A stretch of 64,000 bases of DNA, taken from Bullera alba. Taxonomy: Eukaryota > Basidiomycota > Tremellomycetes > Tremellales > Bulleraceae. The DNA is taken from contig BCIX01000007.1 in the NCBI GenBank assembly GCA_001600095.1, positions 868,001 to 932,000 of the forward strand. The letters are read 5' to 3'. The position numbers and the translations under genes were made by a program. This document shows positions 60,241-64,000 of the stretch, piece by piece (position 1 is the stretch's first letter; each line of letters begins with the position of its first letter). The notes beneath the pieces are model-generated. The model had not been told where the DNA came from and ran no database searches. It worked only from the letters and a program-made list of their open reading frames with translations.

Positions 60241-60450
60241 GTATATAAGTCGCGAGCGAACCACCTCATTCTTCTCCATCAGTTCACCTTCACCTTCACT
60301 TCACTTCCAGTCCGGTCTACCGTTCCCCAGTTCACTCTCGCTTACTCGTTGCTCGTTGCTTTCAATCGACTATCTTTCATTGCTATAATCACACCAGCCT
60401 CAGCTTGTTCAACCACCAACCCACACTACACAACCCCAACTCACACCACG
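60241..60450 (+). promoter_or_regulatory. TATA box and leader of the secreted-protein gene
   Basis: TATATAA at 60242-60248 lies 203 bp before the ATG. It is followed by a C/T-rich leader (CTTCTCCATCAGTTCACCTT), the classic layout of a strongly expressed fungal gene. An in-frame ATG at 60349 in the leader is a less likely start because it would hide the signal peptide. Confidence 0.6.
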
Positions 60451-61364
60451 ATGCTCTTCAAGACCACCTTCCTCGTCGCTTCGGCTCTTTCCACTCTCAC
60501 TGCTTCGGCTGCGCCGCTCCTTGGAGGACTTCTCGGTGGAGGCAAGACCAACGCCGTGGCCAACGTCAACGCCGAGGTCAAGGTCTTTGCCGATGCTTTC
60601 CTCGGTACCACCACCGGCGGCCGGGCCAAGGACTGTGGTGCTCTCCAGGGTCTCCTAGGTCTCGACCTCGACCTCGACCTTGATCTAGACCTGTCTTTGG
60701 GCGGACTGGTGAGTGATCTGGAGATTGTAGCCAATGACCCGACTTGACAGCTGACCCTGATTTAGCTCGGCGGCGGCAAGAAGCACCCACAGTGGCCGTC
60801 CAAGCTGCAGGACTGGACGACCGGCCAGTGCTTCAACACCTACCGAAACCGAGAGCTCTGTACCGAGGTCTCTGCCTACCTCTCCGTAGTGTTCTACGGC
60901 TACGAGCGAGGATGGACCAGTCTCGACATCCTCGCCACGCTCGGCGTTCACCGAGTCAACCGATGGCAATGGGTCATCCAGCACTTGTGCTCCACCCCAG
61001 GATACGCCAAGGGCCAGTGCGGCTGGATCGGCCAGGAGGTGAGTACAGCAAGTCTTCTCAAGGGTGACTGTGCTGACTGTTGGCGCAGTGGTCTAGATGG
61101 TACAACAACTACATCTCTGCCAACGTCGACGTCAACCTATACGTCAACAACCTCACTCAGCTCAAGGGACTCGGTCTGCTTGCCATCATTGACCTGCACG
61201 TCGATGCCGACGTCGACGTCAAGGTCACTCGAGATGTCGCCGACGCCAACGCTCAGGTCACTGGTGACTTCACCCTGGACGAGTTCCCAATCGAGGGCGA
61301 CAACTACATCGTTGGCGAGGACTGGGAGCTCGCCGTCGCCGCCGCCAACGAGGCAACCCACTAA
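60451..61364 (+). CDS. Small secreted protein with Leu-Asp repeat, unknown function
   Basis: Three exons (60451-60708, 60766-61038, 61089-61364), 268 residues, all phase-0 introns. Residues 1-20 are a clear signal peptide (MLFKTTFLVASALSTLTASA). Next comes LLGGLLGGGK, a Val/Asn/Ala-rich strand, five LD dipeptides followed by LSL, and a central domain. That domain has Trp-rich segments and Cys residues (QCFNTYRNRELC.., HLCSTPGYAKGQCGW); five cysteines in all after the signal. The C-terminal ~90 residues alternate Asp/Val (NVDVNLYVNN, DADVDVKVTRDVADANAQ). No hydrophobic tail or GPI site appears, so it is probably released or wall-associated. Codon choice is strongly C-ending, consistent with high expression. 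I do not recognise the family. Confidence 0.82.
60661..60692 (+). repeat. CTCGAC hexanucleotide repeat in coding sequence
   Basis: Three perfect and two drifted CTCGAC units encode the LD repeat. A hexamer repeat can expand or contract without breaking frame. Confidence 0.85.
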
Positions 61365-62048
61365 ATGGTCTGCCCGCTCGACAGGCCGATGCCGATGGTT
61401 GAAGGCCGTGCGATACGCCTATAGAGTATCATGTGGTCCCTCCAATCTCGACTCTCACTCCACTCTCCGTCTCTGTTCAGTTTATAATTTGGGTCAGCCG
61501 TCGTCCCCCCGGAACCGATCCCGCATCTCGTCTCATTACAACGCTTGGGTGTTGGTTTCCGCTATTTTTCCTTTGAGGGACGAGGTGTTTTGTTGCTATG
61601 GTTTTGTTTGTACAGCATGCACTTTGTGTGTGGTGCATCTGAGCGACCCGGCGGCGGTCTTGACGAGGTCTGCGATACGAAACCACATCGCAGCGCATTC
61701 TAAAGTGTATCAAATCGTGCATGTCTCGTGCTGCGACGTATCGGTAACGTACGGACCGGAAGAACCTGTGATCCTTCGCGACTTGCACCGTCCCCGCCGT
61801 TTCTCATAAGCCACACGCCTATCACCTCGACCACCTGTACCACCGCATCGTCGATGCCTCCACGTCCAGCCAGTGACCCATGACAAGCTTCCTTTGCAAC
61901 GTCCTTCCATCGCAATCTATAGTGAGTTGTTGGGCACAAGCCGGAGTTGATGTAGGCGGTGATGTGAAACGGGAGAATGGTTTATGAGAGTGGCAGAGGT
62001 CATGGTCAGTGAAGGTATGACACTATATTCACAGGACTGACGACTAGG
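61365..62048. other. Convergent 3' region
   Basis: 684 bp between convergent genes; T/C-rich 3' sequence follows the secreted-protein stop. No gene supported. Confidence 0.3.
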
Positions 62049-63126
62049 TTACGTGCTAGTCTCCGTGTCCGCATCTTCCTCGTCACTCGGTACATCAGTG
62101 CAAGATTGCCAGCGGTAGAAATCTTCCTCTCTTCTGATATCCTGGTCCATTAACCATGGCCGGTGGAAGTAAGGGTCGTAGAATAAGGCGTGGAATTCTC
62201 TGAAGGATATCTTATGAACCATGTCGACCAGATTATCTACCAGTTGGTCGGGGGTCGCCTTCACATGGTAGCCAGCTGGGTCATTCACCTCCATACCCTT
62301 TTTCACACACTCTCTGTCATCGTGCTGCTCTTGATATCCAGCCACGACGACCTTGTAGCCGTCCTGGACGAGGGCAAAAAGGATCGGTGGCAGGTCCGGG
62401 TCAAAACCTATCCATGGGGAGAGCAGAACAACCTCTGATAGACTTGGATACAAATCGTGGAGGAGTCGCTGTTTCTTTGGTCCATTCTGAGTCGCGGGTG
62501 GCCTTGAGTCCTGTAGCCTCAATGCTAGGCATTGCATCGCTCTGTATTTGACTACTAGCCTGGTGGTGCGAGAACGAAATGAGCCGAGTGGCTTTTCGAG
62601 ATTGATGGAATGCTCCCCGGGGGTATAGGCTACGCCGAGCGTGACACCTTCCCGGTCGACTATGGTGCTATTGGCCAAGTCTGGACATCTGCTTATGCTC
62701 CGCGCGGCCAACTCGGCCAAAAGAGGGTGTGAAGCTTGATCAAAGTATGTCGTCGGACCTTCCAAAAACAATATTTCGACTCCGGCGAATGAGCACGAGC
62801 TCAAGTCGTCGGTCGATTGTTGGGCCTGGATTCCCAAAGCTCGAGCGTAGGACATGTTCTTGATTTGCCGCGGTGATGGCGTCGTCTCCTCACCTCCGCT
62901 GCTGATGTCTAGAATTCGTCCATACATGCCGTAGCTATAATGGTCCGTAAGATCCACCGTCCTGTACATCATCGGAGCGGACATGGCCTCGAAAAATCGA
63001 TTTCACCGAGCTGATCTTGACGAGGGTTCTCATGTCGCAAAAGTCGAAGATGGTCCGAAGGAGTTCCGGGCTCTCGAGCATGCTGCGCCTCGCCGACCAT
63101 TGGTTCAGTAGAGTTGACTCCGACAT
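62049..63126 (-). CDS. F-box-like protein, N-terminal part one frame out
   Basis: The body (62049-62984) is one open frame of 311 residues starting MSAPMMYRTVDLTDHYSYG, ending in an acidic Thr/Glu tail. Upstream, from an ATG at 63126 but in another frame, the sequence reads MLESPELLRTIFDFCDMRTL then VKISSVKSIF. This is an F-box-like helix pair of the kind that normally runs straight into a 'F-F-E-A-M..YRTVDLT' join. One base too many near 63005 (AAATCGATTTTTCG) breaks the join. A 34-bp intron (GTCAAG..TTTTTCGAG) would also repair the frame but is shorter than any other here and would remove F-box residues. F-box proteins link substrates to SCF ubiquitin ligases; the target is unknown. It may be a sequencing error, a recent pseudogene, or a shorter protein. 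Confidence 0.55.
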
Positions 63127-63674
63127 TTGAGTGAATATGAGCGAGGATCTTTCCCGATGGCGCATGAGTCGCGATACGGGAAAGCGTGGCGGTGTGCAGC
63201 TTTCGTGCTGCCTTGGCAAGTGCCTTGGTGCAAGCTGGTGCGTTGAGTTCAACCGAGTTGCATCTTCGAGTTCACACGATCGCCATTGGGAGCTGAGCAC
63301 CTGCCAGCAGGCCTACATCTCGCAACTCTGCCCGGTCCAGGCTCGGGACGCCCGACATTGCTCCTAATACCACCTCTCACTTTGCCACGCTCGGCGGTTC
63401 GGCTGTCCGGATCAAGCAGTGTGTCCGGGTCAATCCGCCGAGAATCTACCGACGATACTGCCGCGGACAACCGTGGGGTGAGCCAGGAGTGCGAGCTTTG
63501 GGTGCTGGGTGACGTTTAAAGCGCCATCGACAATCCCCCTCCCCCCGCTTCCTTCTTTCTTCTTCCATCTCTTCTCTTTCTCTTTCTTTCTCAACTGAAC
63601 AGTGGATAATTCTGCCCAGTATACTATCCTCACTCTTACGCTCATCCCGAATCCAAATCCCAAGAACACTCAAC
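63127..63674. promoter_or_regulatory. Divergent promoter, F-box-like gene / aldo-keto reductase
   Basis: 548 bp. A pyrimidine tract at about 63532-63597 (CCCCCTCCCCCC followed by CTTTCTT words) sits 80-140 bp before the reductase ATG, typical of a well-expressed fungal leader. GTTTAAAGCG at 63514 is the nearest TATA-like word. Confidence 0.45.
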
Positions 63675-64000
63675 ATGGCTCAGTCGTCGTTCACCCTCAA
63701 CAACGGTAAGAAGATCCCTTCGATCGGTCTCGGCACTGTGAGTCATCCTTGGGGGAAATGGGCACCGGAAAGATCGAGCTGACCTGTATGCGTTATAGTG
63801 GCAGTCCGCGTGAGTTGCGCAGTGTTTGGCCGTCAGGCACACTTGTCTGAATCGTACTGATCTGTTCGCCCAGCCCAGGAGAGGTCGCTACTGCCGTCGA
63901 GGCTGCTATCCGAGTGAGTAGATCGCTGAGCGAAATGCGCCGGAGCTCCGTTGCTGACTGGTTCAGGCTGGTTACAGGCACATCGAGTGAGTCACTTGCC
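63675..64000 (+). CDS. Aldo/keto reductase, 5' part only (runs off right edge)
   Basis: Four short exons are visible: 63675-63737, 63799-63809, 63874-63913 and 63967-63986, the last followed by GTGAGT. They read MAQSSFTLNNGKKIPSIGLG, TWQSAPGEVATAVEAAI and RAGYRHID, the strand-1/helix-1 region of the AKR barrel with the IGLGTW and GYRHID signatures. The catalytic Asp of the family follows shortly after RHID. Such enzymes reduce sugars or short aldehydes with NADPH (Gcy1 or xylose-reductase type); the substrate cannot be told from this fragment. Exon 2 is only 11 nt. Confidence 0.9.
63799..63809 (+). other. 11-nt micro-exon in the aldo/keto reductase
   Basis: TGGCAGTCCGC between acceptor GTTATAG and donor GTGAGT encodes W-Q-S-A (last codon completed by exon 3). 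IGLGTWQS is the conserved family motif, so the exon is needed, and skipping it would shift the frame. Confidence 0.85.

Overview
The window looks like a nuclear chromosome segment of a basidiomycete, most likely a Tremellomycete (Cryptococcus/Kwoniella-type relative). Genes are dense and intron-rich. Introns are mostly 40-70 bp, with GTGAGT-type donors and CTNAC/CTAAC-like branch sites. Proteins carry long Pro/Ser/Ala/acidic low-complexity tails. There are no operons, CRISPR arrays or rRNA, and I found no tRNA that I trust. Exon models below were built by eye, and cumulative exon lengths were checked for reading-frame consistency. An intron 'phase' means the reading-frame offset at the splice site.

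Layout. 1-3836 (-): an FHA-domain, Ki-67-like protein running off the left edge. 4266-6165 (+): an AVT/SLC38-type vacuolar amino-acid transporter whose last exon and 3' region are repeated in decayed form just downstream. 6768-16480 (-): five head-to-tail paralogues of an unrecognised, proline-rich, Trp/Gly-motif family, two pairs of which are clear segmental duplications that include their promoters. 19176-23019 (+): a Ran1/Pat1-like kinase. 23704-26777 (+): Polo kinase. 27153-28404 (-): a mitochondrial-type J-domain protein. 28799-30450 (-): a Nudix/DUF4743 hydrolase. 32510-36808 (+): the Ssn6/Cyc8 corepressor. 37168-37943 (-): prefoldin subunit 5. 38294-41522 (+): glutamine-dependent NAD+ synthetase, including a 3-nt exon. 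42202-44854 (-): exocyst Sec6. 45382-47557 (+): Mak11. 48221-51114 (+): a BET double-bromodomain protein.

51115-60450 is a gene-poor island of about 9.3 kb. It holds short tandem repeats, a broken retrotransposon gag and one doubtful orphan reading frame. Genes then resume with a small secreted protein at 60451-61364 (+), an F-box-like protein split by a one-base frame slip at 62049-63126 (-), and the start of an aldo/keto reductase at 63675 (+) that runs off the right edge.

Most genes are unlinked housekeeping functions: cell cycle, chromatin, secretion, ribosome assembly and NAD synthesis. The parts that stand out are the tandem unknown family with permuted modules, the unusually small exons (3, 7, 11, 13 and 16 nt), the Ki-67-like architecture, and the decayed island.
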